This document shows positions 40,061 to 49,315 of a stretch of 64,000 bases of DNA, in pieces; position 1 is the stretch's first letter; each line of letters begins with the position of its first letter. Under the pieces are notes generated by a model, which searched no databases, was not told the DNA's origin, and saw only the letters and a program-made list of their open reading frames with translations. Origin of the DNA: Paractinoplanes bogorensis. Its GTDB lineage: Bacteria > Actinomycetota > Actinomycetes > Mycobacteriales > Micromonosporaceae. Location of the stretch: positions 124,001 to 188,000 of the forward strand of contig NZ_JAHKKG010000009.1 in the NCBI RefSeq assembly GCF_018829635.1. The letters are read 5' to 3'. Made by a program: the position numbers and the translations under genes.

Positions 40061-42154
40061 TTAACCGTCATGCGTCCGGGAAAGTCTCGGTACATCCTGT
40101 GAATCGAAAAGCTCGTGCGGAGCCTCGTGCTCGAGCTCGAGGCTGCGGGTGCGCAGACCCAGCATGGCCAGCCACTCGACCAGTTGATGATGCACGGCGT
40201 CCGGGCCGTCGAGGTGGGGCTCGGTGACCGGCCAGCGAGCCGGGTGCACCAGCACGGCCTCGGTCTGCCAGCCGCCCAGTCCACCGTGCGAACCGACCAG
40301 CTCTTCGAACGCGGCGACCTCCTCGGTCACCGGGTCGACACAGCTGATCAGCACGAGGTCGCCCACGTGCTCGGCCTCCTGGTGACGCAGCAGGTCGTGG
40401 CGCGCGCGTGGGCCGTACGGGAGCAAAGGGTCTATGCCTTGGATCTGGCCGTCGCTCAGGCGGTGACTGCCGGACGTGCCGATCGCGACCGGCCCGTCGT
40501 GGTCGCGCACGATCACCAGACCGACCCCGGGATGCGCGGCCAGGCCGTGGATGAGGCGCGGATATTCCCGGTCGATCGCGGCCCGGTCGAGCCGCTCGGG
40601 AAAGCGGGTCAGATAGAGCAGCGCCAGGTTGCCCGACGAGACGACGAGAAGGGGGGCGACCGGGTGCGGGGGCAGATCGGCGGCGTCGGACTCGGAGGGC
40701 ACCGCCGGGGCCTCGGCCTCGTCACCGGCCGAGAAGCGCTCGACCACCTCGTCCAGGCTCTCGCCGTAACGCTGGCGGAACGTCGCGCCCTGGCTCTGCC
40801 CGTGATCCGAGAGCACCACCAGGTGATAGCGGCGGGCCGCCTCGGGAGCCAGCCGCTCGAGCACGCCGAGCATGCGGTCGAGGCTCTCGAGCTGGCGCAT
40901 CGACTCGGGGCGGGCCGGACCGGCGTGATGGGCGACCTCGTCGTAGTCGACCAGGTCGCAATAGATGGCCGGGGCGCCGCGGGCCATCTGCTCGGCGATC
41001 AGCGAGACGTTCACGTCGCGCAGCAGCATCGACGCCGGGCGCAGGGCCAGGAACGCGCCGGAGCGGCTGACCCGGGGCTGCAGGTTGCGGCGGCGCTGCT
41101 GGCGAGCCTGGTGCAACTCGGTGATGACCTCGCCGACGCCCAGCACGAGGGCGCGGGTGAAGCCGTACGGGGAGGCCATGAACGCCGCCCACCCCCGCGC
41201 CGACCGGCCCGGCAGCGCCGCGTGGCTCACGGTGAGCAGGCTGACCGCGGCATCCCCGCTGAACGCGTTGCCGATGCTGACCCCGCCGTCGCGCAGCAAC
41301 CCGCGGCCGTCGCTGAGCCGGGGCTCGAGCACGGCCGCGTCGCGCGGGCGGTTGGTCACCATGAGCTGGCCGGTGTCCTTTTCGAACCACCGGAACGCCG
41401 GGATCTGCCGGGTCGCGCCGTGCAGGATGCCGGCCTGCGAGGCGGGCGTGGTCGAGGGCAGGCCGGTGTGCCAGCCGCGCATCGTGTGGCTGCCCGAGCG
41501 CAGCCAGTGGCCCAGCGTGGGCAGGTTGCCGGCCCGTACGGCCCACCGCAGCACCGGCTCCGACAGACCGTCGAGCTGCACCATGAGCAGGCCCGGCTCG
41601 GTGCCCGGAGGTGGCCGGCGGAAGGTGAGGAACGGGCCGCCGGCGATCCGGGCCTGACGGCGGCGCACGCCGCGCATGAGCCGCCGGGCCTCGCGGGCGA
41701 ACGTGTCGTCGGTGCCGCTGTCGGCCATCCAGTCGACGATCGCGGCGAACACGATGGCCAGGATCGCGGTGATCACCAGGGAGGGCAGGCCGCTGATCCG
41801 GTTGGCCGGGTCGAGCTCGAGCGCGACCACGATCACCACGATCTGGGCGATCACGCCGAGCAGCATCGCGCCCCACCCGCCGAGCACGGTGATGCCCAGC
41901 AGCAGCAGTGGACGCAGCACGGCCCCCACGCCGGCCACGATCGCGACCAGGCCCAGGGTGTCGATGATGTCGTTGCTCTCGACCCCCGGCATCAGCCACA
42001 GCGTCACGGTGAGCACGACGAAGGTCACCACGGCGCTGCGCAGCACGGCCCGCAGCCGGTTGAGGATGCGCCGCCAGCTCAGCAGCACACGCAGCTCGGC
42101 CCGCCAGCTCCGGAGCATCGGGGCGACAGGGGGTTCGTGCGGGCTGATGGCCAC
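40061..42154 (-). CDS. membrane-anchored alkaline-phosphatase-superfamily phosphodiesterase with holin-like N-terminal domain
   Basis: About 697 residues. Residues about 35-145 are four hydrophobic helices of the phage_holin_4_2 type (LLLLGITVLGGWGAMLLGVI). A basic linker leads to a nucleotide pyrophosphatase/phosphodiesterase-like domain: VQLDGLS (metal Asp), GLPSTTPASQAGI (nucleophile Thr), YCDLVDYDEVAHHAG (metal Asp/His) and LSDHGQSQG (metal Asp-His). This two-part layout is widespread in actinobacteria but untested. GTG 42154 is used; GTG 42187 and ATG 42118 are alternatives, as no site is clear. Confidence 0.85.
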   Translation of the reverse strand: MAISPHEPPVAPMLRSWRAELRVLLSWRRILNRLRAVLRSAVVTFVVLTVTLWLMPGVESNDIIDTLGLVAIVAGVGAVLRPLLLLGITVLGGWGAMLLGVIAQIVVIVVALELDPANRISGLPSLVITAILAIVFAAIVDWMADSGTDDTFAREARRLMRGVRRRQARIAGGPFLTFRRPPPGTEPGLLMVQLDGLSEPVLRWAVRAGNLPTLGHWLRSGSHTMRGWHTGLPSTTPASQAGILHGATRQIPAFRWFEKDTGQLMVTNRPRDAAVLEPRLSDGRGLLRDGGVSIGNAFSGDAAVSLLTVSHAALPGRSARGWAAFMASPYGFTRALVLGVGEVITELHQARQQRRRNLQPRVSRSGAFLALRPASMLLRDVNVSLIAEQMARGAPAIYCDLVDYDEVAHHAGPARPESMRQLESLDRMLGVLERLAPEAARRYHLVVLSDHGQSQGATFRQRYGESLDEVVERFSAGDEAEAPAVPSESDAADLPPHPVAPLLVVSSGNLALLYLTRFPERLDRAAIDREYPRLIHGLAAHPGVGLVIVRDHDGPVAIGTSGSHRLSDGQIQGIDPLLPYGPRARHDLLRHQEAEHVGDLVLISCVDPVTEEVAAFEELVGSHGGLGGWQTEAVLVHPARWPVTEPHLDGPDAVHHQLVEWLAMLGLRTRSLELEHEAPHELFDSQDVPRLSRTHDG

Positions 42155-42241
42155 TGCCAAACAATGGCACAGCCCCTTTGGATACACCCGGACGAGTGAT
42201 CATTTGTGGCGCGCTTGTCCCGTCCGGATAGCTTCGGAGCG

Positions 42242-43426
42242 GTGCGCGCCCGATTCGCCTTGATCATCCTTATTCTGCTCGGCCTGGCCGGCTGTGACTC
42301 CCCGTCACCGGCGCCGGTGCCCGCGCCCGACACTCCGGCGAAGGTGGTCGGCTACTTCACCAACTGGGGTGTCTACGCCCGTGACTTCCAGGTGAAAGAT
42401 CTCGACACGAGCGGGACCGCGGCCAAACTGACCCATTTGCTGTACGCCTTCGGCAAGGTCGACGGGGGCACGTGCACCGCCTCCGACCGCTGGGCCGACT
42501 ACGAGAAGCCGATCGAGGCGGGCCGGAGCGTGGACGGTGTCGCCGATGAGGCCAAGACCCCACTGCGTGGCAACATCGGCCAGCTCCGCAAGCTCAAGGC
42601 CGAGCACCCGGGGCTCAAGGTGCTGTGGTCGTTCGGCGGCTGGACCGGATCGGCGGGCTTCACCGCGGCCGCGCGCGACCCCGAGGCCTTCGCGAAGTCG
42701 TGCCACGACCTGGTCACCGACCCACGATGGGACGGCGTGTTCGACGGCATCGACGTCGACTGGGAGTATCCGAACGCCTGTGGCGAGACCTGCGACAAGA
42801 GCGGTCGCGAGGCCCTGAGCCGGCTACTGACTCCGCTGCGCACGGCGTTCGGTGCCGATGCGCTGATCACGGCCGCGGTCCCGGCCGACGGCGCCAAGCT
42901 GGACGCGGCCGACTACCGGGCCGCGTCGGAGTCGGCGAACTGGCTGAGTGCGATGACCTACGACTACTTCGGGGCGGGCGGCGCCGACGTCAAGAAGGTG
43001 GAGAAGACCGCGCCGCATTCACCGCTCAGTGCCACCACGGCCACCGTGGAGAAGCTGCTGACGCTCGGTGTCCCGCCGTCGAAGGTGCTGCTGGGCATCG
43101 GCTTCTACGGCCGCGGGTGGGCCGGGGTGACCAGCGCCGAGCCCGGCGGCGACGCGACCGGCCCGGCCGCCGGACGCTACGAGAAGGGGCTCGAGGACTA
43201 CGAGTTCCTGGTCAAGCGCTGCCCGCCGACCGGCACGGTGGACGGCACGGCGTACGCGCACTGCGGCGATCAGTGGTGGTCCTACGACACCCCGCAGACG
43301 ATCAAGGGCAAGATGGCGTACGCCCGCAGCAAGGCGCTCGGCGGGGCGTTCGCATGGGAGCTCTCCGGCGACACCCCCCAGGCCGACCTGCTGAACGCGG
43401 TCTCCGCGGGGCTCAACGGCAGTTAA
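42242..43426 (+). CDS. GH18 chitinase-type lipoprotein
   Basis: A 394-residue exported enzyme. The N terminus VRARFALIILILLGLAGC gives a lipobox with the lipid on Cys18. The barrel carries the GH18 catalytic motif DGIDVDWEYP, with the acid Glu, and GFYGRGW. It should cut beta-1,4-GlcNAc links in chitin or related glycans on the cell surface. GTG 42242 leaves a short n-region; GTG 42206 is an alternative with a weak upstream site. It converges with the LamG gene with a 4-base overlap. No chitin-binding module is present. Confidence 0.9.
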   Translation: MRARFALIILILLGLAGCDSPSPAPVPAPDTPAKVVGYFTNWGVYARDFQVKDLDTSGTAAKLTHLLYAFGKVDGGTCTASDRWADYEKPIEAGRSVDGVADEAKTPLRGNIGQLRKLKAEHPGLKVLWSFGGWTGSAGFTAAARDPEAFAKSCHDLVTDPRWDGVFDGIDVDWEYPNACGETCDKSGREALSRLLTPLRTAFGADALITAAVPADGAKLDAADYRAASESANWLSAMTYDYFGAGGADVKKVEKTAPHSPLSATTATVEKLLTLGVPPSKVLLGIGFYGRGWAGVTSAEPGGDATGPAAGRYEKGLEDYEFLVKRCPPTGTVDGTAYAHCGDQWWSYDTPQTIKGKMAYARSKALGGAFAWELSGDTPQADLLNAVSAGLNGS

Positions 43427-44127
43427 CCGACCCGGACCCAGATGTTGTCGAGGGCGCCGTTGAACTGGTCGTTGTCGTAGTAGGCGCCCTTGCCGCCGAT
43501 GCTCAGCGGGCGGTTGTTGGTGATCGAGAGCCGGGCCGGGATCCGGATCCGGCCGCGCAGCACGTTGTCGACCCAGACCGAGAGGGTGCCGCCGATCCGC
43601 GCGCAGCGGACCCGGTGCCAGCGCCCGTCGGCCACCGTGACCGGGCTGGTGACCATCCGGATCCGCGGCATCCGGTCGCCCACCAGCACGCAACTGGGAC
43701 GCCCGGCGACGCCGTCGACCTGCAGCTTCCACTGGCTGCCGCGGGTCGAGTAGCCCTTCTGCACCACGTTCTGGCCCTTGCTGGTCCACGTCGGGCGCAG
43801 AAAGACGTCGGCACCGTACGCGATGTCGCGCCGCCCCGGGTTGAGGCCGGCCGTCGACGGGGTCTGCAACGCCGCGTGCGGGCAGATCTTCTGCAGGCAG
43901 TGTGGCGGGAAGAGGACCGCCGTGCCGGTTCCGTGCGCTATCTGCCGTACGACTCCCCCGTGCCCCGAGACCACGTGCAGGCCGTGGCCGCGGCCCGAGG
44001 TGTCGAGGATCGAGCCGTTGAAGACGTACCGGGCCATCAGCGTCGGCGGATCCTCCTGGGCCCGGGCCGGTGTGCCGACGGCGACGACAGCGGCGACCAC
44101 CAGCCCGGCGAACCACCATGAGCGCAT
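43423..44127 (-). CDS. secreted LamG/concanavalin A-like lectin domain protein
   Basis: A 234-residue exported protein. Signal peptide MRSWWFAGLVVAAVVAVG, cleavage near ARA. The mature part is a jelly-roll of the LamG type: YVFNGSILDTSGRGHGL, DGRWHRVRCARIGG and VWVDNVLRG. There are six cysteines. Such modules bind glycans or proteins. ATG 44127 is preferred to the TTG at 44133. It overlaps the GH18 gene end by 4 bases, in opposite orientation. Confidence 0.83.
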   Translation of the reverse strand: MRSWWFAGLVVAAVVAVGTPARAQEDPPTLMARYVFNGSILDTSGRGHGLHVVSGHGGVVRQIAHGTGTAVLFPPHCLQKICPHAALQTPSTAGLNPGRRDIAYGADVFLRPTWTSKGQNVVQKGYSTRGSQWKLQVDGVAGRPSCVLVGDRMPRIRMVTSPVTVADGRWHRVRCARIGGTLSVWVDNVLRGRIRIPARLSITNNRPLSIGGKGAYYDNDQFNGALDNIWVRVG

Positions 44128-44140
44128 ACCCAATTATGGA

Positions 44141-45439
44141 CTAATCTCTTTTTTCGGTCTCGGGTGATGCGCTGTCGAGGGGGACGGCGTCACCCGGCAC
44201 CAGCCCCAACTGGACCCCCTGCTTGGGCAGCACGGCGTCGAGCAACCAGTCCGCGGCCACCCGCACCCGGTTGCCCGGCATCGAGAGCAGGTGATATCCC
44301 CGCGTCACGACCTTGGCGGGCAGACCCTTCAGCGGTACGCCGAGCGGGTTGGCGGCCGAGTCGAGCCCGCCCAGGTCGACGACGAAACCCAGATCGTGAT
44401 GCCGATAGGGGCGACGACGACCCTGCCCGTACGAGGCCGCGATGTTCTTCGCCACGGCGGTGCCCTGACGGGTGGCGTGCTGCGCCGTCATCCCGGTGAT
44501 CTCGCCCGGCCGGGTCAGGTCGGGCACCGCGGCCGCGTCGCCGATCGCGTAGACATCGGGGTGACCGGGGACGTTGAGGTATTCGTCGACCACCACCCGC
44601 CCGCTCTTCAGGGGCAGCCCGGTGCCCTCGACCACCGGATCCGGCCGCACACCGACGCACCAGATCAGTGAGCGGGTCGGCACGAAGTCGCCGGTGGACA
44701 GGTGCACACCGTCCTCTGTGGCTTCCTTGACGCTCGTACGCAGAAGCAGCTCGACCCCACGCTCCCGCAACACCTCGTCGGCGGCGACGCTCAGCCGCTC
44801 GTCGAGGCTCGGCAACAACCGGTCGGCCGTGTCGAGCAGCAGCCAGCGCACCTTGCCGCGCAACTCCTCACGCTGGGCCGCGAGCGCCTCGGTGAACAGC
44901 ACCCCCTGCGCCGCCACCTCGGTGCCGGTGTAGCCGGCGCCGACCACGACGAAAGTGCACCGGGCCCGCCGTTCTGCCTCGGTCGGGGCGTTGACCGCGA
45001 GCTCGATCTGCCGGGTGATGTGGTCGCGCAGATAGAGCGCCTCGGGGATGCCGCGGAAGCCGTGCGCGTATTCGGTCACGCCGGGCACCGGCAGCAGTTT
45101 GTTGACGCTGCCGGCCGCGATGACCAGACGGTGATAGCCGAGCGAGCCGGCCCGCCCCTCGGGGTCGCGATAGGTGATCCGGCGATGGTCCAGATCAAAA
45201 CCGTCGACCTGACCGAGCACCTGCCGTACGCCCGGCAGCGTGGCCTGAAGCGACACGGTGACCCGCCGCGGTTCGAGAATGCCCGCCGCGACCTCGGGCA
45301 GCAGCGGCAGATAGAGGAAGTAGTCGGTCGGGTTGACCAGGACGATCTCGGCGCCACCACGGGACAGCCGGGTCAGCTCCCGGGCCGCGGTGAAGCCGGC
45401 GAACCCAGCTCCGACGATGACGATGCGAGGGCGTGCCAT
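44141..45439 (-). CDS. type II NADH dehydrogenase (NDH-2) / FAD-dependent oxidoreductase
   Basis: A 432-residue flavoprotein. The FAD-binding VGAGFAGF is at the start, a second dinucleotide motif VVGAGYTGTEVA lies near residue 170, and YAIGDAAAVPD is the C-terminal FAD motif. It moves electrons from NADH to quinone on the inner face of the membrane without pumping protons. The C terminus has amphipathic and hydrophobic segments as in NDH-2. ATG 45439 is divergent from the ECF sigma gene. No complex I genes are near. Confidence 0.9.
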   Translation of the reverse strand: MARPRIVIVGAGFAGFTAARELTRLSRGGAEIVLVNPTDYFLYLPLLPEVAAGILEPRRVTVSLQATLPGVRQVLGQVDGFDLDHRRITYRDPEGRAGSLGYHRLVIAAGSVNKLLPVPGVTEYAHGFRGIPEALYLRDHITRQIELAVNAPTEAERRARCTFVVVGAGYTGTEVAAQGVLFTEALAAQREELRGKVRWLLLDTADRLLPSLDERLSVAADEVLRERGVELLLRTSVKEATEDGVHLSTGDFVPTRSLIWCVGVRPDPVVEGTGLPLKSGRVVVDEYLNVPGHPDVYAIGDAAAVPDLTRPGEITGMTAQHATRQGTAVAKNIAASYGQGRRRPYRHHDLGFVVDLGGLDSAANPLGVPLKGLPAKVVTRGYHLLSMPGNRVRVAADWLLDAVLPKQGVQLGLVPGDAVPLDSASPETEKRD

Positions 45440-45586
45440 GCGGGTCCTCCGTCCCGGGCGCGTCGGGCGCGCACCACGTCGACGCTACCCGCGAATCCGC
45501 CCGGGGTAACCGTTCGGGGGAGGGTCTAAATCGACCGTTCGGCTGTCGACCACGGGGCGCCGATCCGGCGTCTAGATATGCGCTGA

Positions 45587-45654
45587 TCGGTGCCCACACG
45601 GGGTGGCATCGCGCGGCGAAGATGCAGGTCGGTGCCCACACGGGGTGGCATCGC
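45587..45654. repeat. two 26-bp direct repeats in the sigma-gene promoter region
   Basis: The 26-base unit beginning TCGGTGCCCACACGGGGTGG is perfect at 45587-45612 and 45629-45654, 42 bases apart (about four helical turns). It extends to 32 bases with one mismatch. It lies 31 bases before the sigma start, in the 245-base gap between divergent NDH-2 and sigma genes. Binding on one face of the helix by a regulator is inferred. Confidence 0.7.
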
Positions 45655-45684
45655 CCGGCGTCGGACGGGTGGAGAGGGGTGGAC

Positions 45685-46287
45685 GTGACCGGCAGTGCGG
45701 TGGTTGAGCCGCCTGGGTACGCTCACGTCTCCCTCGACACCTCGAACGGACACCTTCGAATGGACGCCCGTGAGGCCGACTACGCGCAGTTCGTCCGCAC
45801 GCGGACACACGCGTTGTTGCGCTCGGCGTACCTTTTGACCGGTGATCAGCACCTCGCCGAGGATCTGGTGCAGGAGGCGCTCGCCCGCACCCACCGGGCC
45901 TGGCAACGCCTCGAGCGGGTGGAGAATGCCGAGGCGTACGCGCGCAAGGTCATGTACCACGCTCAGGTGTCGTTCTGGCGCCGTCCCAAGGTCGCCGAGG
46001 TGCTGCCGGCCGACTTCGAGCCCGACCGCAGTCCGGGCGCCGACGACCACGCCGACGCCGCCGTCGAGCGGCTCGTGCTGCGTCGCGCCCTGCTCACCCT
46101 CAGCCCCAAGCAGCGCGCGGTGATCGTGCTGCGCTTCTTCGAGGATCACACCGAGGCCGAGTCGGCCCAGTTGCTCGGGGTCTCGGTCAGCACGGTGAAG
46201 ACCCAGACCGCCCGCGCCCTCGACCGGCTCCGCGCCCTGCTGCCCGACCTGTCCGTGCTGACCGAGGTGCCGGAGGCGGGCCGATGA
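45685..46287 (+). CDS. SigE-family ECF sigma factor
   Basis: A 200-residue (from GTG 45685) ECF sigma factor. Region 2 is at about 26-90 with LAEDLVQEALARTHRAWQRL, and region 4 at about 125-185 with ESAQLLGVSVSTVKTQTARAL. GTG 45685 has GGAGAGG 8 bases upstream; ATG 45760, where homology begins (MDAREADYAQF), is another choice. The next gene starts within its stop (ATGA), and encodes a membrane protein that is the likely partner or anti-sigma factor. Confidence 0.9.
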   Translation: MTGSAVVEPPGYAHVSLDTSNGHLRMDAREADYAQFVRTRTHALLRSAYLLTGDQHLAEDLVQEALARTHRAWQRLERVENAEAYARKVMYHAQVSFWRRPKVAEVLPADFEPDRSPGADDHADAAVERLVLRRALLTLSPKQRAVIVLRFFEDHTEAESAQLLGVSVSTVKTQTARALDRLRALLPDLSVLTEVPEAGR

Positions 46288-47486
46288 CCGCCGAGCACGA
46301 CCGGCTCCGGGATTCGCTGCGCGATCTCGCCGACGTCGCCGAGCCCACCGACATGTACGACCGGGCGATGCACCGCTCCCGCCGGATCGCCCGCAAGGAG
46401 ACGGCGATCGGCACCGGCGCCGCCGTGCTGGTGCTCGTCGCGCTGGGCAGCGGGTTGTGGCAGATCCCGAACTCCAAGCAGCAGAACATCCCGGTCGCGG
46501 GCGCACCGCAACCGTCGTGGTCGTCCTCACCGTCGGCGGCGGCGACCGCCGAGAGCCCGGGGGCCGAGCCGACCGAGACGACCGAACAGTCCTCCGGCTC
46601 GGCCGGGCGGCCTTCTCGGCACCACGGTGGCCCGGCCCAGGCCCCGCCGACGGTCAAGCCGAAGTCCCGCACGCTGGCCGACCTGCCCGGGCACGTCTTC
46701 TACACCGGCCGGGGCAGCAACCCCGACGTCGTGCGCATGTCGCCCGGGCGGGGCCGCAGCCAGGTCGTCCTGTCCAACGCGCCGTCGTCGGTCGGCATCT
46801 CGCCCGACGGCCTGCGCATCGCCTATGTCACCGACGGCAAGCTGATGGTCAACTCGTCCGACGGCGAGGTGAAGCAGGTGGCCAGCGATGTCCAGGCGTC
46901 CAGCCAGGCGCCGGTCTGGTCGCCCGAGGGCGGACGCCTGCTGGTGGCCGCCGCCTCCTCCCCGGGCGTGCTCGACCTGGAGTCCGGCGCCATCACCGCA
47001 CTGCCCGAGCCGCTCGCCTCGGGCCAGCATTTCCGCTGGTCGGGCGACGGCAGCACGCTGGTCTACGCGACCTCCTACTGCGGGCTCAAGGTGGCCGGGA
47101 GCGAGGACGGGACGAGCGCGTCGGTGCCCGTGCTGGGCGACCGGCAGCTGCAGGACAACCCGGACGAGCTGGCCGCGTGCAAGCCGACCAGCGTCGATGC
47201 CACCGGCCGCCGGGTGACCGTTCCCCTGCAGTCGACCGGCGAGAGCACGACCGGCACCGACACGGCCGACGCGGTGGTCGACACGGCGACCGGCGATCTG
47301 GCGGTGCTGCCGGTGGCCGGCACCGTGGTCGGAGCGGTCTTCGACCCCGAGGGCAACCTGCTCGTACGCACCGAGAACGACGGCAAGACCATGCTGTCGC
47401 TCTTCGACTCCGGCAACGCTCTGAAGGTGCAGGCGGAAGAGCCTTCCTCCGTACGCGGTCTGGATCTGCTCGCTTACACCCGCTGA
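46284..47486 (+). CDS. membrane-anchored TolB-like propeller protein, probable partner of the ECF sigma factor
   Basis: A 400-residue protein. About 40 cytoplasmic residues with a leucine-rich helix (RLRDSLRDLADVAEP) precede one transmembrane helix near 41-60 (GTGAAVLVLVALGSGLW). A Ser/Pro/Glu linker follows, then a WD40/TolB-like outer domain (SSVGISPDGLRIAYVTDGKL, APVWSPEGGRLLVAA). The ATG overlaps the sigma stop as ATGA. The layout resembles anti-sigma factors that sense an external signal, but no zinc-binding HxxxCxxC motif is present, so the role is inferred from position. Confidence 0.8.
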   Translation: MTAEHDRLRDSLRDLADVAEPTDMYDRAMHRSRRIARKETAIGTGAAVLVLVALGSGLWQIPNSKQQNIPVAGAPQPSWSSSPSAAATAESPGAEPTETTEQSSGSAGRPSRHHGGPAQAPPTVKPKSRTLADLPGHVFYTGRGSNPDVVRMSPGRGRSQVVLSNAPSSVGISPDGLRIAYVTDGKLMVNSSDGEVKQVASDVQASSQAPVWSPEGGRLLVAAASSPGVLDLESGAITALPEPLASGQHFRWSGDGSTLVYATSYCGLKVAGSEDGTSASVPVLGDRQLQDNPDELAACKPTSVDATGRRVTVPLQSTGESTTGTDTADAVVDTATGDLAVLPVAGTVVGAVFDPEGNLLVRTENDGKTMLSLFDSGNALKVQAEEPSSVRGLDLLAYTR

Positions 47487-47526
47487 ACCCCGGCGCCGCC
47501 CGGCCGGGAGTGGAAGCATGATCTAG

Positions 47527-48552
47527 ATGGCCGTGCAGCAGCAGACCGCCCGGCCCACGACCGGGCTGCCACCGTGGTGGCGGCGTGGCCCCGCCGTGGC
47601 CGCCCTCGTCGTCGCCGTTCTGGGCGTCGAACTGGTGCTGGGCTGGCCGGCGCTGGTCGGCGCGGTGACCCAGCTGCGCGCGCCGCACTGGAACTGGGTG
47701 GCCGCCGCGGTCGCCGCCGAGCTGGCCTCGATGGGTACGTACGCGCGCATGCAGCGGGCCCTGTTGCGCGGCGCCGGCACCCGGATCAGCATCCGCCGGC
47801 ACGTGGCCACCGCGTACGCGGCCCATTCGCTGAGCGCCACCCTGCCCGGCGGCCCGGTCTTCTCGACCACGTTCAACTTCCAGCAGCTGCGCCGTTTCGG
47901 CGCCTCCGCCGCGGTGGCGTCCTGGTGTGTCGCGCTCAGCGGGGTGCTCTCGACGGGCGCGCTGGTGGTGATCGGCGCGGTCGGCGGCCTGCTGGCGCGT
48001 AACACCGGCAGCTGGCACACCCTGGTCTTCTACGGCGTGGGCGCGGTGGTGGTCGCTTTCGGCGTACGCCAGCTGGCCGAACACCCGCAACTGCTCGACC
48101 GCCCGGTCCGGGCCGTGCTGGGCGGGGTCAACCGGGTGCGCCGGCGGCCGCCCGAGCACGGTCACGACCGGCTGCTGGGCTTCGTCGAACAGCTGCGCGA
48201 GGTCCGGGTGCACCCGGCCAGCTTTGCCGTCGCGGTGGTGCTGGCCCTGCTCAACTGGCTGTTCGACGCGCTCTGCCTGTGGCTCTGCTGCGTGGCCGTG
48301 GGCGCCGGGCAGATCAACCCGGTCGGCCTGGTCATCGCCTACTGCGCCGGGATGGCCGCGGCCAGTGTGCCGATCGTGCCCGGTGGGCTGGGTGTGGTCG
48401 ACGCCGCGCTGGTGCTCGGCCTGATCGCCGGTGGCCTGGTCAGCTCGTACGCGGTGGCCGCGGTCGTGCTCTACCGCCTGATCAGCTTCGGTTTCATCAT
48501 CGGCCTGGGCTGGCTGGTGTGGCTGGTGATCCGCCGCCGGCAGCGCCGTTGA
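47527..48552 (+). CDS. YbhN/UPF0104 (lysylphosphatidylglycerol synthase TM-like) membrane protein
   Basis: A 341-residue membrane protein with about eight hydrophobic segments, including AAVAAELASMGTYARMQRAL and VPIVPGGLGVVDAALVLGL. The P-G-G-x-G motif is typical of the UPF0104/MprF-flippase domain. It lacks the soluble synthase part of MprF. It may move lipids or precursors across the membrane. ATG 47527 lies 40 bases after the propeller gene. Function is inferred from family only. Confidence 0.88.
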   Translation: MAVQQQTARPTTGLPPWWRRGPAVAALVVAVLGVELVLGWPALVGAVTQLRAPHWNWVAAAVAAELASMGTYARMQRALLRGAGTRISIRRHVATAYAAHSLSATLPGGPVFSTTFNFQQLRRFGASAAVASWCVALSGVLSTGALVVIGAVGGLLARNTGSWHTLVFYGVGAVVVAFGVRQLAEHPQLLDRPVRAVLGGVNRVRRRPPEHGHDRLLGFVEQLREVRVHPASFAVAVVLALLNWLFDALCLWLCCVAVGAGQINPVGLVIAYCAGMAAASVPIVPGGLGVVDAALVLGLIAGGLVSSYAVAAVVLYRLISFGFIIGLGWLVWLVIRRRQRR

Positions 48553-49266
48553 TCAGCTCTTGCGGCCGAACAGCTTCCAGCCGCGCTTACGGGCCTCGGG
48601 CGCGGGCGCGGCCTCGCCGTTCAGCACGGCCAGGTGGTGCTGGGCGACCGGGTTCTCCGGCTCCATCCGCAGCGAGGTGAGCAGCGCCTGCCGGGCCTGG
48701 TCGGTGTGGCCGAGGGACTCCAGCGTCACGCCGTGGGTGTAGTAGTAGTGCGCTTCGGTCGGGTCCAGGCCGATCGCCGTACGGGCGGCCTGCTCGGCGT
48801 CCGCGTAGTGCCGGTCGGCCGCGAGCAGGGCCCAGGCGACCCGGTCGTGCCAGAGCGCGTTCCGCGGGTCGGCGATGACCGCGCGGTAGGCCATGGTGAC
48901 GGCGTCCTCGTGCCGGCCGAGCACGGTCAGCGCCCGGCTCGACAGGGCGAGCGGCCGCGGTTCACCGGCGTCGAGCTGGATGGCGTGGTCGGCCGCGTCG
49001 AGGGCGCCCTCCGCCTCGTCGAGGGCCAGCCGCAGCCGGGCCAGCAGGATCCAGCCCTCGCGCGCGCCGGGGTCGGTCTTGAGCACGGGCAGCAGCGTGG
49101 CCACGGCCTGTTCGAGCTCGAGCTGTTCGAAGAGCGTGGCGGCCTGAGCGATCGCCACCTCGGTGGGGCCGTTGAAGGCACGCGGGCCGGCGGAGAGCGG
49201 CCGGTCCGCGTCCGGCGGCTGATCGGGGTCGGCCGGAGTGACGGGCCGCTGGGGGTAGGCGGTCAC
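48553..49266 (-). CDS. tetratricopeptide-repeat protein
   Basis: About 237 residues. An N-terminal Pro-rich 35 residues precede five or more TPR units (for example GWILLARLRLALDEAEGALDAA and AHYYYTHGVTLESLGHTDQARQALLTSL), and a basic end RKRGWKLFGRKS. TPRs mediate protein contacts. GTG 49266 is chosen without a strong ribosome site, so the start is uncertain. It converges with the YbhN gene with no gap. No partner is identified. Confidence 0.78.
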   Translation of the reverse strand: MTAYPQRPVTPADPDQPPDADRPLSAGPRAFNGPTEVAIAQAATLFEQLELEQAVATLLPVLKTDPGAREGWILLARLRLALDEAEGALDAADHAIQLDAGEPRPLALSSRALTVLGRHEDAVTMAYRAVIADPRNALWHDRVAWALLAADRHYADAEQAARTAIGLDPTEAHYYYTHGVTLESLGHTDQARQALLTSLRMEPENPVAQHHLAVLNGEAAPAPEARKRGWKLFGRKS

Positions 49267-49315
49267 ATCACGATAATCGGCGGTTTCCGGCGGCAGATGA
49301 GGCGTTTTCGCGGGA

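Noticed and set aside
45587..45654. CRISPR array
   Set aside because: Only two repeat copies with a 16-base interval and no cas genes; this fits regulatory repeats better.
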